From assembly GCF_002023715.1 (NCBI RefSeq), contig NZ_MAHX01000013.1:62001-126000 (forward strand): 64,000 bases of DNA, written 5' to 3'. The notes under the pieces are model-generated. The model had not been told where the DNA came from and did no database searches. It saw nothing but the letters and a program-made list of their open reading frames with translations. Origin of the DNA: Elizabethkingia occulta. Lineage in GTDB: Bacteria > Bacteroidota > Bacteroidia > Flavobacteriales > Weeksellaceae. Positions 1 through 8,922 of this stretch are shown in pieces. Numbering within the stretch: position 1 is the first letter of the stretch; each line of letters opens with the position of its first letter. A program made the position numbers and the translations under genes.

Positions 1-2355
1 AAGAGATTTGAGAATTACAACGGAGAGAGAATGGCTCCTACCCAGGTGGATGCATCTTATGGGGCACAGTTTGATCCAAATTTATTAATATGGCAATACG
101 GCGCATTTATTCCAGGATCTCGTACTTTTGGACAAAAAACACCGTGGGTTGCTGCAAAGCATGATCCTTCTTATTTCTTCGAGACCGGAGCGATGTATAC
201 TAATGATATTTCCTTATCCCAAGGTAATGATAAGGGGAGCTTCAGACTATCATATCAAAATCAGAATGGTACAGATGTTCTGCCTAATTCTAAACTGAAT
301 AAGAATACTGTTAATGGTAGTGCAACATATAAATTCACAGATAAGTTAAATGCAACTTTCAATGCAACTTATGTTTCACAACAAGTAACAGGGCGTAATA
401 ATACAGGGTATTCCGGAAACCTTATCAGTGGGTTTAGACAATGGTGGCCAGTAAATGTTGATATTTATGATCAGCGCGATTTCTATAATATGTCGCAGAG
501 TAATTATTCATGGAACATTACAAATGGAAATGATATAACTCCACAATATTGGAATAACCCTTATTTTCAGAGATATCAAAACTTCTCTTATGATACTCGT
601 GAAAGATTTGCAGGTAATTTTAGTTTGAGTTATGATATAGATAAGCATATCAATTTATTAGCAAGAGTTGGTACAGATGGTTATACAACCAGAATGGAGG
701 ATAGAAAAGCTATAGGATCGATTGCAGCAGCAATGGGGTTTGGTAGAACGACTGCTACTCAACCATCAGGTTTTGCGGTAATGAATATCAAGCAGAGAGA
801 AACGAATTATGATTTCATTGCAACTTACAAAAATGATTTTGCAAATGAAATTAGTTTAACAGGATTATTAGGAACTAATTTAAATGTTCGTGATTTTTAT
901 AGCAATTCACAGTCAACCTCTGGGGGATTATTAATCCCAGGAGTTTATACAGTAGCAAATTCAGTTTCGGTACCAGCTGTACCTCAAACAATAGATATAA
1001 CTAAAAGAATTATTGGGGTATTTGCACAAGCTTCATTGGGTTACAAAGGTACGTACTATTTAGAAGGAACTGTGAGGAGAGACCAGTCTTCGGCTCTTCC
1101 AACAGCTAATAGTGCTTACTGGTATTACTCAGGATCCGGAAGTTTAGTGTTTTCTAACTGGAGTTTCCTGAAAGGTGGAATATTAAGCTTTGGTAAATTA
1201 AGAGCTTCTTATGCAGAAGTAGGTTCTGATACAGATGCAAACCAATTGTTGAATCAGTACTATGTAACAACATCATTTAATAATTTACCAGTTTATTATT
1301 ATACTACAGGAGCAAGTAATCCTAATCTGAGACCAGAAAGATCCAGACAAACAGAGCTTGGTCTTAATATGAAATTTCTGAAAAACAGGATAGGATTTGA
1401 TGTTGCATGGTTTAAGAATGACTCATATGACCAGATTTTGGCGTTACCTTATTCTAATGCTACAGGTATTTCTACACAGGTTAAAAATGTTGGTAATTTA
1501 AGGACTAAAGGCTGGGAGATTTCACTAGATGTAACCCCAATTAAAACGGAGAATTTTAAATGGGATATTAATGCTAACTGGTCTAACCCATATACTAATG
1601 TGACATCTTTAGCTGACGGAGTTGAGAATATTACAATGGGTAATTATCAGGGAGGGGTAACAATTAATGCAAGTTTACAGGACCCGTACGGAACTATTAA
1701 AGGAAAAGATTTTGTTTATACAAACGGACAAAGAACTGTAGGTTCAAATGGTAAATATATACTTACGTCTACAACCAATAATGTAATTGGGAATATCCAG
1801 GCAAAATGGTTTGGAGGTATAACCAATACATTTACTTATAAATCATTCTCCGTAGGGTTTCAGATAGATGTGAGACAAGGTGGAAATGTATTTTCTTTAG
1901 ATCAATATTATGGGCAGACGACAGGACTTTATCCTGAATCTATTGGTGTAAATGATCTTGGAAATCCAATCCGTAATACCATTGCAAATGGTGGCGGGAT
2001 TATTCTGCCAGGAGTTTTGCCTAACGGAACACCTAATAATATAAGACTAGATACAAGTGCTAATGGCTACTTAGGATATTCAAATATGCCAAATTCAGTA
2101 TTTGTTTATGATGCATCTTTTGTAAAACTAAGACAAGCTTCAATTTCTTATTCTTTACCTAAGAAAATGCTTGAAAATACATTTATTCAGGGAGTTACTT
2201 TCAGTGCTGTTGGGAATAATCTTTGGATTATCAAAAAGCATGTGCCTTATGCAGATCCGGAAGCTGGATTAAGCTCTGGAAATGCTCAAGGATTCCAATC
2301 CGGGGTTATGCCTGCGACAAGAGTATTCTCTTTTAATGTGAAAGTAAATTTCTAA
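1..2355 (+). CDS. SusC/RagA-type TonB-linked outer-membrane protein (5' end outside window)
   Basis: This is the C-terminal 784 residues of a SusC-family TonB-dependent porin. The reading frame is open from base 1, ten codons before the first ATG at 31, so the gene begins upstream and the signal peptide, carboxypeptidase-like domain and most of the plug are missing. The visible part is rich in alternating aromatic beta strands typical of the 22-strand barrel (residues such as ASLGYKGTYYLEGTVRRDQSS, then NPNLRPERS, then FDVAWFKND), and it ends in Phe after FNVKVNF, as barrel proteins do. It lies 26 bases upstream of a SusD partner, so the pair should import an oligomeric nutrient. The substrate cannot be read from the sequence, and no glycoside hydrolase or other degradative enzyme follows. 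Confidence 0.93.
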   Translation, partial: KRFENYNGERMAPTQVDASYGAQFDPNLLIWQYGAFIPGSRTFGQKTPWVAAKHDPSYFFETGAMYTNDISLSQGNDKGSFRLSYQNQNGTDVLPNSKLNKNTVNGSATYKFTDKLNATFNATYVSQQVTGRNNTGYSGNLISGFRQWWPVNVDIYDQRDFYNMSQSNYSWNITNGNDITPQYWNNPYFQRYQNFSYDTRERFAGNFSLSYDIDKHINLLARVGTDGYTTRMEDRKAIGSIAAAMGFGRTTATQPSGFAVMNIKQRETNYDFIATYKNDFANEISLTGLLGTNLNVRDFYSNSQSTSGGLLIPGVYTVANSVSVPAVPQTIDITKRIIGVFAQASLGYKGTYYLEGTVRRDQSSALPTANSAYWYYSGSGSLVFSNWSFLKGGILSFGKLRASYAEVGSDTDANQLLNQYYVTTSFNNLPVYYYTTGASNPNLRPERSRQTELGLNMKFLKNRIGFDVAWFKNDSYDQILALPYSNATGISTQVKNVGNLRTKGWEISLDVTPIKTENFKWDINANWSNPYTNVTSLADGVENITMGNYQGGVTINASLQDPYGTIKGKDFVYTNGQRTVGSNGKYILTSTTNNVIGNIQAKWFGGITNTFTYKSFSVGFQIDVRQGGNVFSLDQYYGQTTGLYPESIGVNDLGNPIRNTIANGGGIILPGVLPNGTPNNIRLDTSANGYLGYSNMPNSVFVYDASFVKLRQASISYSLPKKMLENTFIQGVTFSAVGNNLWIIKKHVPYADPEAGLSSGNAQGFQSGVMPATRVFSFNVKVNF

Positions 2356-2381
2356 AAGATTAAAATTTTAATTGATAAAAA

Positions 2382-3830
2382 ATGAAAAAATATATAATTA
2401 AGACATCGCTTTTATTTTCTGCTTTGGCATTTCTTAGCGGATGTAATACAAGTGATATGAATACTGACCCTAATAGTTTCTATTCGGCTAAGCCTGAAAC
2501 ATTAGTTACTTTTTCACAAAAGGCACTTGGAGATTATTTAAATACACCTGGTGTTAATACTAATAATTTCAGACTGGTAATGCAATATTGGCAAGAAGCT
2601 TCTTATGCAGATGAAAGTAACTATGATTTTGTTACAAGAAATATTTCCAATAATGTATGGCAGGCAAATTACAGAGATGTATTACAAAATCTTGTACAGG
2701 CAAAAGATATTATTAACAAGTATCAGCCTACTCCTTCTGAACTTGCTACGTGGCCGGGTGTTAAAAAAAATCAACTGGCAGTTATTGATATTTTGCAGTG
2801 TATAGTTTTTGGAGATATGGTAGATACATTTGGTGATGTACCTTATAAAGCTGCGAATGACTTAGCTGGTAATCCGTTACCAGCTTATGATAAGGCAGCA
2901 GATATCTATACCGATCTTATCGCACGTGTTACTAAGGATATAGCAGATTTGGATACTTCTTTTGCAAGTTTTGGTAATGCCGATGTTATTTATAAAGGAT
3001 CTCCCGGGCAATGGAAAAAATTTGGAAATTCACTGTTGCTGAAATTTGGTATTACACTAGCAGATGCTAATCCTTCATTGGCAAAGAGTACTATTGACAA
3101 AGCAATTGCAGGAGGAGTTTTTGCTTCTGCCAGCGATAGTGCATTGCTTCCTTATGAAATTGCAGCCCCTAACTTTAATCAGTTATACCAAAACCTTAAA
3201 GCAAGTGGTAGAAATGATTTTGTTGGAGCAGTAACACTTATTAACAGTATGAAGGCAAACAATGATCCAAGAATCTCGGCATATTACCAGCCAACAAAAT
3301 CAGGCGAATATATTGGTGCGCCGATTGGTATAACTGCAAGTTTTGCGACCCAGTCTCACATTGGTATGTTTGGTTATACCCCCAATACGCCAGGTACAAT
3401 ATTAACTTATACAGAGGTGGCTTTCTATCTTGCTGAAGTGGCTGCAAGATGGAACCCTGCACAGGCTCCTGCAGCATATCAGAATGCTGTAAAAGCTTCA
3501 TTCAAGGAGTGGGGGTATACGGATGCAGATGCTAATACTTATATTGCTTCTAAGCCTTATGATGCAACTAATTGGAAAAAATCAATAGGAGACCAGGCAT
3601 GGGTAGCAATGTATAATCAACCTAATGTTTCATGGAACTTCTGGAAAAGACTTGATTATCCAACTTTAACTGCTCCACCAACAGCGGTATCTCAGGCTGA
3701 AGGTAAAGTTCCGGTTAGATTACAATACCCGGTAAGAGAAACGACAACTAACCCTTCAAATTATGCTGCTGCTGCCGCGGCAATCGGAGGAGATAAGCTA
3801 ACGACTAAAGTCTTCTGGGATAAAAACTAA
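2382..3830 (+). CDS. SusD/RagB-family nutrient-binding outer-membrane lipoprotein
   Basis: A 482-residue SusD-like lipoprotein. It has a type II signal peptide with the lipobox LSGC, putting the acylated Cys at about residue 21, followed by NTSDMNTDPN. The 'NTDPN' start and alpha-helical body (LQCIVFGDMVDTFGDVPY, FWKRLDYPT near the C-terminus) match the SusD-like_2 branch of the family. It is the surface lid that hands substrate to the SusC porin encoded 26 bases upstream, so the two form one operon. It ends at a strong hairpin terminator. The substrate is unknown. Confidence 0.92.
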   Translation: MKKYIIKTSLLFSALAFLSGCNTSDMNTDPNSFYSAKPETLVTFSQKALGDYLNTPGVNTNNFRLVMQYWQEASYADESNYDFVTRNISNNVWQANYRDVLQNLVQAKDIINKYQPTPSELATWPGVKKNQLAVIDILQCIVFGDMVDTFGDVPYKAANDLAGNPLPAYDKAADIYTDLIARVTKDIADLDTSFASFGNADVIYKGSPGQWKKFGNSLLLKFGITLADANPSLAKSTIDKAIAGGVFASASDSALLPYEIAAPNFNQLYQNLKASGRNDFVGAVTLINSMKANNDPRISAYYQPTKSGEYIGAPIGITASFATQSHIGMFGYTPNTPGTILTYTEVAFYLAEVAARWNPAQAPAAYQNAVKASFKEWGYTDADANTYIASKPYDATNWKKSIGDQAWVAMYNQPNVSWNFWKRLDYPTLTAPPTAVSQAEGKVPVRLQYPVRETTTNPSNYAAAAAAIGGDKLTTKVFWDKN

Positions 3831-3837
3831 GATTTAT

Positions 3838-3880
3838 TTCAAACTATATCTAAACCGCCTTTGGGCGGTTTTTTTTATTT
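3838..3880 (+). repeat. Direct repeat, copy 1 (terminator segment, left of lanthipeptide cassette)
   Basis: This 43-base segment begins TTCAAACTATATCTAAACCG and runs through the terminator hairpin and T run. It matches 8923-8964 with a single substitution (T at 3845 versus A at 8930) and one T fewer in the T tract. The similarity extends about 15 bases before the stem, more than a shared terminator shape would require. The two copies lie in the same orientation about 5.1 kb apart and bracket the lanC-lanB-precursor genes. Confidence 0.8.
3853..3877 (+). terminator. Rho-independent terminator after susCD
   Basis: Stem AACCGCC / GGCGGTT with loop TTTG, followed by a run of eight T. It closes the susCD operon. 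The hairpin and the bases just before it recur almost unchanged at 8923-8964, after the lanthipeptide cassette. Confidence 0.85.
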
Positions 3881-3996
3881 AGCTGACTGTACTTTTATTT
3901 TTTTAAAATTTAAATCTTATTGAGAAAATAAAGGTGATAAATAGTGATGTTATTAATTAATAAATCTTATTTTTATTAGATCACAATAATATTTTT

Positions 3997-5232
3997 ATGA
4001 TAAAAGATACAGATGTAGAAACTGCTCAAATGGCAATTATAAAATTAAAAGAAATTTCATCAGAATTACTAGATGAACGGTATTTGAATGAAGATAATAG
4101 TATAGGCATTTTGGGAGGAAGCTCTGGAATAATAATGTTTTTATTTCATTACGCTCAATATTCCGATGATATCATTTATTCTGAAGTTGGTAAAGAATAT
4201 GTTTATCAACTTTTTGATAAAATAAATGCTGGAAGTATAGGAACTACATTCTGTAATGGGTTAGCTGGTACTATATGGCTGCTTGACTATTTAGTTAAAA
4301 ATAATTTTATCGAATTTGACATAGATGATAATGTTGCTCAGTTGGATGAGTATCTTGCTGTATACATGCAAAAAGATATTGATAGTAATAATTATGATTT
4401 TTTACACGGAGCTATAGGATATGGAATGTATTTTTTAGAGAGATGTAAGAATACAAATAATGATAAATATAAACAAGAATATTTAAAATACATCTATCAG
4501 TTGATTAATTTTTTTGAAGAATCTTCAATTGAATATAATAATACTATATATTGGGAATGTGAGAATAATCAAGAACCCAAACATATTAATCTAGGCTTAG
4601 CACATGGTATTCCAAGTATTATTTGTTTTTTAGCAAAAGTATACAATGTCAATATCGAGAAGGAAAGAATAAAAAATCTTTTAGAACAATCTGTTAGCTT
4701 TATTTTAAAATACAAAACTTTTGAAAATATTTCAAGTTTTCCTTCTAAAGTAAGTCTTAATAACATAGATTATGATAATAAAGAAGATATTAGTAGAATG
4801 GCATGGTGTTATGGTGATTTGGGAATTGCAATAGCACTTTATCATGCAAATCAAATACTTAATAATGAAGAAGTAGAAAGAGAGTATATAGAATTATTGC
4901 ACAAGTCTTTAAAAAGGAAAGATAAATCTATATCTATGGTAGAGGATATAAGTGTATGCCATGGTTCATTTGGATTGGCACTTATATTTAAAAAGTTTTA
5001 TGACAGAACAAAAATTGATAGTCTAAAAGAAGCTTATATATATTGGCTAAACGATGGTCTAAGTAAATCAGTTTATACAGATGGAATAGCAGGTTTTAAA
5101 GCTCATAGAGGAGATAATAAGTATGAAAGAGAAACCGATATTCTTGGTGGGGTTTCTGGTATTGGTATGGTACTAATGTCTATATTAACTGAAAATAGCC
5201 TTGATTGGGACGAATGTTTATTATTGTCTTAA
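3997..5232 (+). CDS. LanC-like lanthionine cyclase
   Basis: A 411-residue LanC-family cyclase, which adds Cys thiols to dehydrated Ser/Thr to make (methyl)lanthionine rings. The zinc ligands are in place: Cys271 in AWCYGDLG, then Cys321 and His322 in VCHGSFG. The NLGLAHGIPS motif and repeated GxxG-type helices of the alpha/alpha toroid are also clear (GILGGSSGI near the N-terminus, GGVSGIGMVL at the C-terminus). It is soluble and has no signal peptide. It is the first gene of the cassette, 22 bases before the LanB gene. The region is strikingly AT-rich compared with the core genes on either side, which suggests acquisition. The promoter is not obvious; no clean TAnnTTTG was seen upstream. Confidence 0.93.
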   Translation: MIKDTDVETAQMAIIKLKEISSELLDERYLNEDNSIGILGGSSGIIMFLFHYAQYSDDIIYSEVGKEYVYQLFDKINAGSIGTTFCNGLAGTIWLLDYLVKNNFIEFDIDDNVAQLDEYLAVYMQKDIDSNNYDFLHGAIGYGMYFLERCKNTNNDKYKQEYLKYIYQLINFFEESSIEYNNTIYWECENNQEPKHINLGLAHGIPSIICFLAKVYNVNIEKERIKNLLEQSVSFILKYKTFENISSFPSKVSLNNIDYDNKEDISRMAWCYGDLGIAIALYHANQILNNEEVEREYIELLHKSLKRKDKSISMVEDISVCHGSFGLALIFKKFYDRTKIDSLKEAYIYWLNDGLSKSVYTDGIAGFKAHRGDNKYERETDILGGVSGIGMVLMSILTENSLDWDECLLLS

Positions 5233-5254
5233 TCGTAGTCTTGAATTTAACTTA

Positions 5255-7486
5255 ATGAATGTAGATAACTTTATGAGTAAAAATCCATATAATTTTTTTG
5301 AAAAGTTCGTTTTAAGATTTCCTGTTTATTCATCCGATGAAATATTAAATCGGAAGGTTGATGTAATTAAAGAATTTCAGTCAAACACTTTTTTTAGAGA
5401 TGCAATTTGTAATGCTAGCTATAGTTTCTACAGCCAATTAACAAGTGCCTTAAAAGAAAATAATATTGAAAATAAAGAGCGAGAAAAGCTTGAAATAAGT
5501 CTGTATAAATATTATTCCAGAATGTGTACTAGGAGTACACCGTTTGGACTTTTCTCAGGAATAAAAACTGGGGTTGTATCTTCTCATTCTGATTTTACAA
5601 TTAACACTCAAAAGATTGAAGTCATACAAGAATATGATAATCTTTTCTTATATAATATTGTAAAAGAGAATTTTAGAGCTACAAATGAAGACTTTCATTT
5701 ATTTTCAAATAATACAGTAAGCAGATACTATAAAAAATACAGGTATGTAGAAGAACTTACAGAAAGTAATAAAGGTGATAAATCATTTAGAATAGTTCAA
5801 ACTGAATATAATCAGATATTAAAAAGGATATTAGACTATTCAAAAAATGGAATTAGTAAAAAAGCATTGATTTATCATCTTTTAGATTCAGGTTATGACG
5901 CTTCGGAATTAGATAATTATATCACCGAACTTATTAATAACAATATATTAATAGTAAATATAAATCCGGAAGTTAATCTTAAATATATTGAAAAACTTAA
6001 TCAGTTTTTTAATAATACTAATTATAATGATTCTATAAAAAATATACTACATCAATATAATCTCCTGAAGAATGATCAGTCTAAAAGAATAAGCACTAAA
6101 TATGAAGACGCGTTATCAGTCACAAAAAAAGAATTTTCCGGTATTACTACTAATAATCTTTTTAATTGTACAGTCACAATTCAAGAAAATGAAACTGTTT
6201 TGGACAAACATTTTCTTGTACAAATAAGAAACGTAATTCCATTTTTTAACAGAATATCCCGGGTACAGAATAGAAGTAATTTAGTAGAATTTATAGATAA
6301 ATTTTATGAAAAATATGAATTTCAGGAAATTTCATTATTGGAAGCCTTGGATAGAGATATAGGTATTGGCTTTCCAGTGAGTAGTGGGCATACTATTAAA
6401 AATGAGTTTATTGATGACTTGAAAAAATTTATTTCGTCTAAAGACACTATTTCCAAATCAAACACAGTTCTTAATCATTTCGAGAATATAATTAGCGCAA
6501 AAATTATTGAATCTTTTAGAAAAAATAGACAGGTAGTAGAATTAGAAGATAATGATTTTACAGATAATGATCAGTGGGAGGATCTTCCGGTTACTATTTA
6601 TGGCTCTGCTAAATTATTTTATGAAAATGGAGAAGAAAAAATTGCCATAAGTGGCCTCTCTGGATCTTCTGCTGTGAATCTTTTGACCCGGTTCTCATTT
6701 GCAAATAACAATATAAAAGAATATATAAATGAGATTGTCGAATTCGAACAAGGGCAATTGAGAAAAGATAATGAGAATTGGACTAAACAATCAGTAATAG
6801 CTGAAATAGCTTTTACTCCTACCATTCGTATTTCTAATGTGATCGAGCATCCTATTTTTTATAACTATTTTATTCCTATTATGAGTAATCCGGAGCATTC
6901 AAAAAATGCAAAGCCTATACACTTAGATGATCTATTTTTGAGACTTACTTTGGACAAAAAACTTATACTATGGTCGAAAAGTTTAGATGTTGAAGTCATT
7001 CCGAGATTAACGAATGCTCATAATTATTCTATGTCGGATTTAGATATTTATAAATTCCTTTCTGAATTTCAACATCAGAGGAAGCGTTCATTTATTGGAT
7101 TTTCATTTGGAGCTTTGGCTAATCTTTATTCCTTTATTCCTCGTTTTGAATATAAAGGGATTGTAATTTCTGAGGCCAGATGGTTTATCAACAGTAATGA
7201 AATAGATAATATAAAAAAAATATCGAATAACAAAAGTGATTTATTAAAGGGAATTGAAGAACTATGGAGCCGTCATCAGTTACCTAGATATGTACTTTTT
7301 GTTTATGGAGATAATGAGTTACTAATAGATATCAAAAATGAGATGTCGCTAAAAACATTAGTAAAAGAGTCTGTGAAACTAAATAGAATTGAGTTTAAAG
7401 AATTTTTATTGCAGGACAGCTATCTTAAGGATAAAGACGAAAAGAGATATTCACATGAATTATTAGTAGCTTTTTATAAACAATGA
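5255..7486 (+). CDS. LanB-type lanthipeptide dehydratase, glutamylation part (split LanB)
   Basis: This 743-residue protein matches the N-terminal LanB domain, which glutamylates Ser/Thr of the precursor using glutamyl-tRNA(Glu). The N-terminal FFEKFVLRFPVYSSDE and RMCTRSTPFGLFSGI motifs are hallmarks of the family ('SSRPTPFGLF'-like). The C-terminal elimination domain is absent and is encoded by the next gene, as in thiopeptide and pinensin-type systems. The ATG at 5255 was chosen because the frame's only earlier start is a TTG at 5201 that would overlap lanC by 32 bases; an ATG at 5273 is also possible. The stop overlaps the next ATG by four bases, so the two LanB halves are translationally coupled. 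Confidence 0.92.
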   Translation: MNVDNFMSKNPYNFFEKFVLRFPVYSSDEILNRKVDVIKEFQSNTFFRDAICNASYSFYSQLTSALKENNIENKEREKLEISLYKYYSRMCTRSTPFGLFSGIKTGVVSSHSDFTINTQKIEVIQEYDNLFLYNIVKENFRATNEDFHLFSNNTVSRYYKKYRYVEELTESNKGDKSFRIVQTEYNQILKRILDYSKNGISKKALIYHLLDSGYDASELDNYITELINNNILIVNINPEVNLKYIEKLNQFFNNTNYNDSIKNILHQYNLLKNDQSKRISTKYEDALSVTKKEFSGITTNNLFNCTVTIQENETVLDKHFLVQIRNVIPFFNRISRVQNRSNLVEFIDKFYEKYEFQEISLLEALDRDIGIGFPVSSGHTIKNEFIDDLKKFISSKDTISKSNTVLNHFENIISAKIIESFRKNRQVVELEDNDFTDNDQWEDLPVTIYGSAKLFYENGEEKIAISGLSGSSAVNLLTRFSFANNNIKEYINEIVEFEQGQLRKDNENWTKQSVIAEIAFTPTIRISNVIEHPIFYNYFIPIMSNPEHSKNAKPIHLDDLFLRLTLDKKLILWSKSLDVEVIPRLTNAHNYSMSDLDIYKFLSEFQHQRKRSFIGFSFGALANLYSFIPRFEYKGIVISEARWFINSNEIDNIKKISNNKSDLLKGIEELWSRHQLPRYVLFVYGDNELLIDIKNEMSLKTLVKESVKLNRIEFKEFLLQDSYLKDKDEKRYSHELLVAFYKQ

Positions 7487-8382
7487 GTAAGAAAAAAAGA
7501 AACTTTATGATAGGCTCTGAATGGGTGTATTATAAAATATATGGAAACCCTGAATTTATTAATTTATTATTGGTGAAATATATATTACCATTAACGGATA
7601 AATTGGCAAAAGACGGAATATCGGATATGTTCTTTTTTATCCGATATAACGATCCTGACTTTCATCTTAGATTACGATTTTTACTTAAAACAGATAAAAT
7701 CGGTGAATTAATATCTAGTGTTTATAAATTATTGGATAAAGAAACCTTAAGAAATAAAATTCATAAAGTACAACTAGATACTTATCAGAGAGAACTAGAA
7801 CGATATGGTGAGCAGACAATAGATCTTGTAGAGGAATTGTTCTACTTAGATAGTATTAAGAACATGAAGTTACTAAAATTAGCTTTAGATGATGATCAAC
7901 AGAACTGGTTGTGTGCATTAGCTGTAGTCGATTGTTATTTTAATTTGTCCGAAATCACATTAAGCGACAGGATTGTTTTTATAAAAAGAATAATAACAAA
8001 TCTGAAAGCTGAATATAATATAAAGTCACCGGAATATACTAAGGTTCTTTTAGAGGGATATAATAAAAATAAGAATATACTAAGAAGTTTTTTCCTTGAT
8101 AAAACAAGCAAACCACATTTTTACTATAAAGTGGAGAATGAATATTATATAAAACAAAAGAAGATAATAGAATCTATAAAACTTGAGAGCCATAAGAATA
8201 AAGATGAAACTAAATTTTCAGACATGCTGGGAAGTATTATCCATATGTCTTTAAATAGATTTTTTGTTTATGATGCGCGATTTTCAGAAATGGTTTTATA
8301 TGAGTATTTGTTAAAGATATATAACGAAAAAATGAATAATAAGAATTTTTTTAATGAAAAAAATAATCTTTTATCAGAATAA
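7483..8382 (+). CDS. LanB C-terminal / thiopeptide-type elimination domain protein
   Basis: A 299-residue stand-alone SpaB_C-like protein (thiopeptide-type bacteriocin biosynthesis family), expected to eliminate glutamate from glutamylated Ser/Thr and so complete dehydration. The evidence is the N-terminal EWVYYKIYG segment, the FFFIRYNDPDFHLRLRF motif with its conserved Arg/His, and the central YQRELERYG motif, all typical of this domain. Near the C-terminus, HMSLNRFF is also usual for the family. The gene overlaps the LanB gene by four bases (ATGA) and precedes the first precursor gene by 56 bases. It has no membrane segments. Confidence 0.9.
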   Translation: MSKKKRNFMIGSEWVYYKIYGNPEFINLLLVKYILPLTDKLAKDGISDMFFFIRYNDPDFHLRLRFLLKTDKIGELISSVYKLLDKETLRNKIHKVQLDTYQRELERYGEQTIDLVEELFYLDSIKNMKLLKLALDDDQQNWLCALAVVDCYFNLSEITLSDRIVFIKRIITNLKAEYNIKSPEYTKVLLEGYNKNKNILRSFFLDKTSKPHFYYKVENEYYIKQKKIIESIKLESHKNKDETKFSDMLGSIIHMSLNRFFVYDARFSEMVLYEYLLKIYNEKMNNKNFFNEKNNLLSE

Positions 8383-8438
8383 TTGTTATCTTAGGAGTGA
8401 CCAAAAAATGAATTTATTAATTTCAAAATCAAAATGTT

Positions 8439-8612
8439 ATGAAAAAACAAAAAATTAAAAAAAAGCTACTGATTAAAAAAGAAATTCTGGTTGATCTAAG
8501 TAAAATAAAAGGAGGAATTGCTCCTCCGGAAGAAAGTGCTTTTATGGGAGTATGTGAAACACAGCATGGTTCCAGATGTGTATTATATACGCTTCCTCCT
8601 GGAGGTTGCTAA
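8439..8612 (+). CDS. Class I lanthipeptide precursor A1 (57 aa)
   Basis: A short gene encoding a 57-residue peptide. Residues 1-26 form a Lys/Leu-rich leader (KKKLLIKKEILVDL) ending in a double Gly at 25-26. The core of 31 residues has Cys39, Cys47 and Cys57, with Ser33, Thr41, Ser45 and Thr51 as dehydration candidates, so up to three thioether rings are possible. The motif C-E-T-Q-H-G-S-R-C-V-L-Y-T recurs in the next peptide. Function as a LanBC substrate is inferred from position, leader and Cys/Ser/Thr content. No Shine-Dalgarno sequence is seen. Another small frame starting at 8409 overlaps it but looks like chance. Confidence 0.85.
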   Translation: MKKQKIKKKLLIKKEILVDLSKIKGGIAPPEESAFMGVCETQHGSRCVLYTLPPGGC

Positions 8613-8629
8613 AGCTCAAACATTAAATT

Positions 8630-8908
8630 ATGAAAAAGCAAGCGATCAATAAGAAATTACTTTTTAAAAAGGAAATTGTAAAAGATTTGAAATCAGTTAC
8701 TGGAGGGGATGAACCAGAAACAATGCCGGTAAATTCATATGCGTGTGGAGATACTTATCGCTTTATGTGTACTACACCAGATCCTCTTCCAAATCTTGAT
8801 ACCTGTATTTGTGGGACAGGTGGCTTTAATGATACACTAAACGCATGTCATACAAAACATGGAGTAACATGTGTATTAAATACTGTTGTTAATTGCACTA
8901 CCCCTTAA
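8630..8908 (+). CDS. Class I lanthipeptide precursor A2 (92 aa, long two-module core)
   Basis: A 92-residue peptide with a 26-residue leader closely matching that of A1 (same length, KKLLFKKEIVKDL, Gly25-Gly26). The core of 66 residues holds seven Cys (39, 47, 59, 61, 73, 81, 89), one Ser and twelve Thr, so it is very Thr-rich. Residues 73-89 repeat the A1 core pattern: C-H-T-K-H-G-V-T-C-V-L-N-T and a final Cys. Residues 39-47 repeat only the C-x7-C spacing. It lies 17 bases after A1 and is followed by the second copy of the terminator segment. A lanthipeptide role is inferred; a disulfide-rich secreted peptide is the alternative. Confidence 0.85.
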   Translation: MKKQAINKKLLFKKEIVKDLKSVTGGDEPETMPVNSYACGDTYRFMCTTPDPLPNLDTCICGTGGFNDTLNACHTKHGVTCVLNTVVNCTTP

Positions 8909-8922
8909 AAATTGTAATTTAC

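Noticed and set aside
5201-5254. TTG-initiated N-terminal extension of the LanB gene
   Set aside because: It uses TTG, overlaps lanC by 32 bases and adds residues with no family character; ATG 5255 lies 22 bases after the lanC stop.
8409-8459. Small frame MNLLISKSKCYEKTKN just before precursor A1
   Set aside because: It overlaps the A1 gene in another frame, has no leader or core features and looks like a chance frame.
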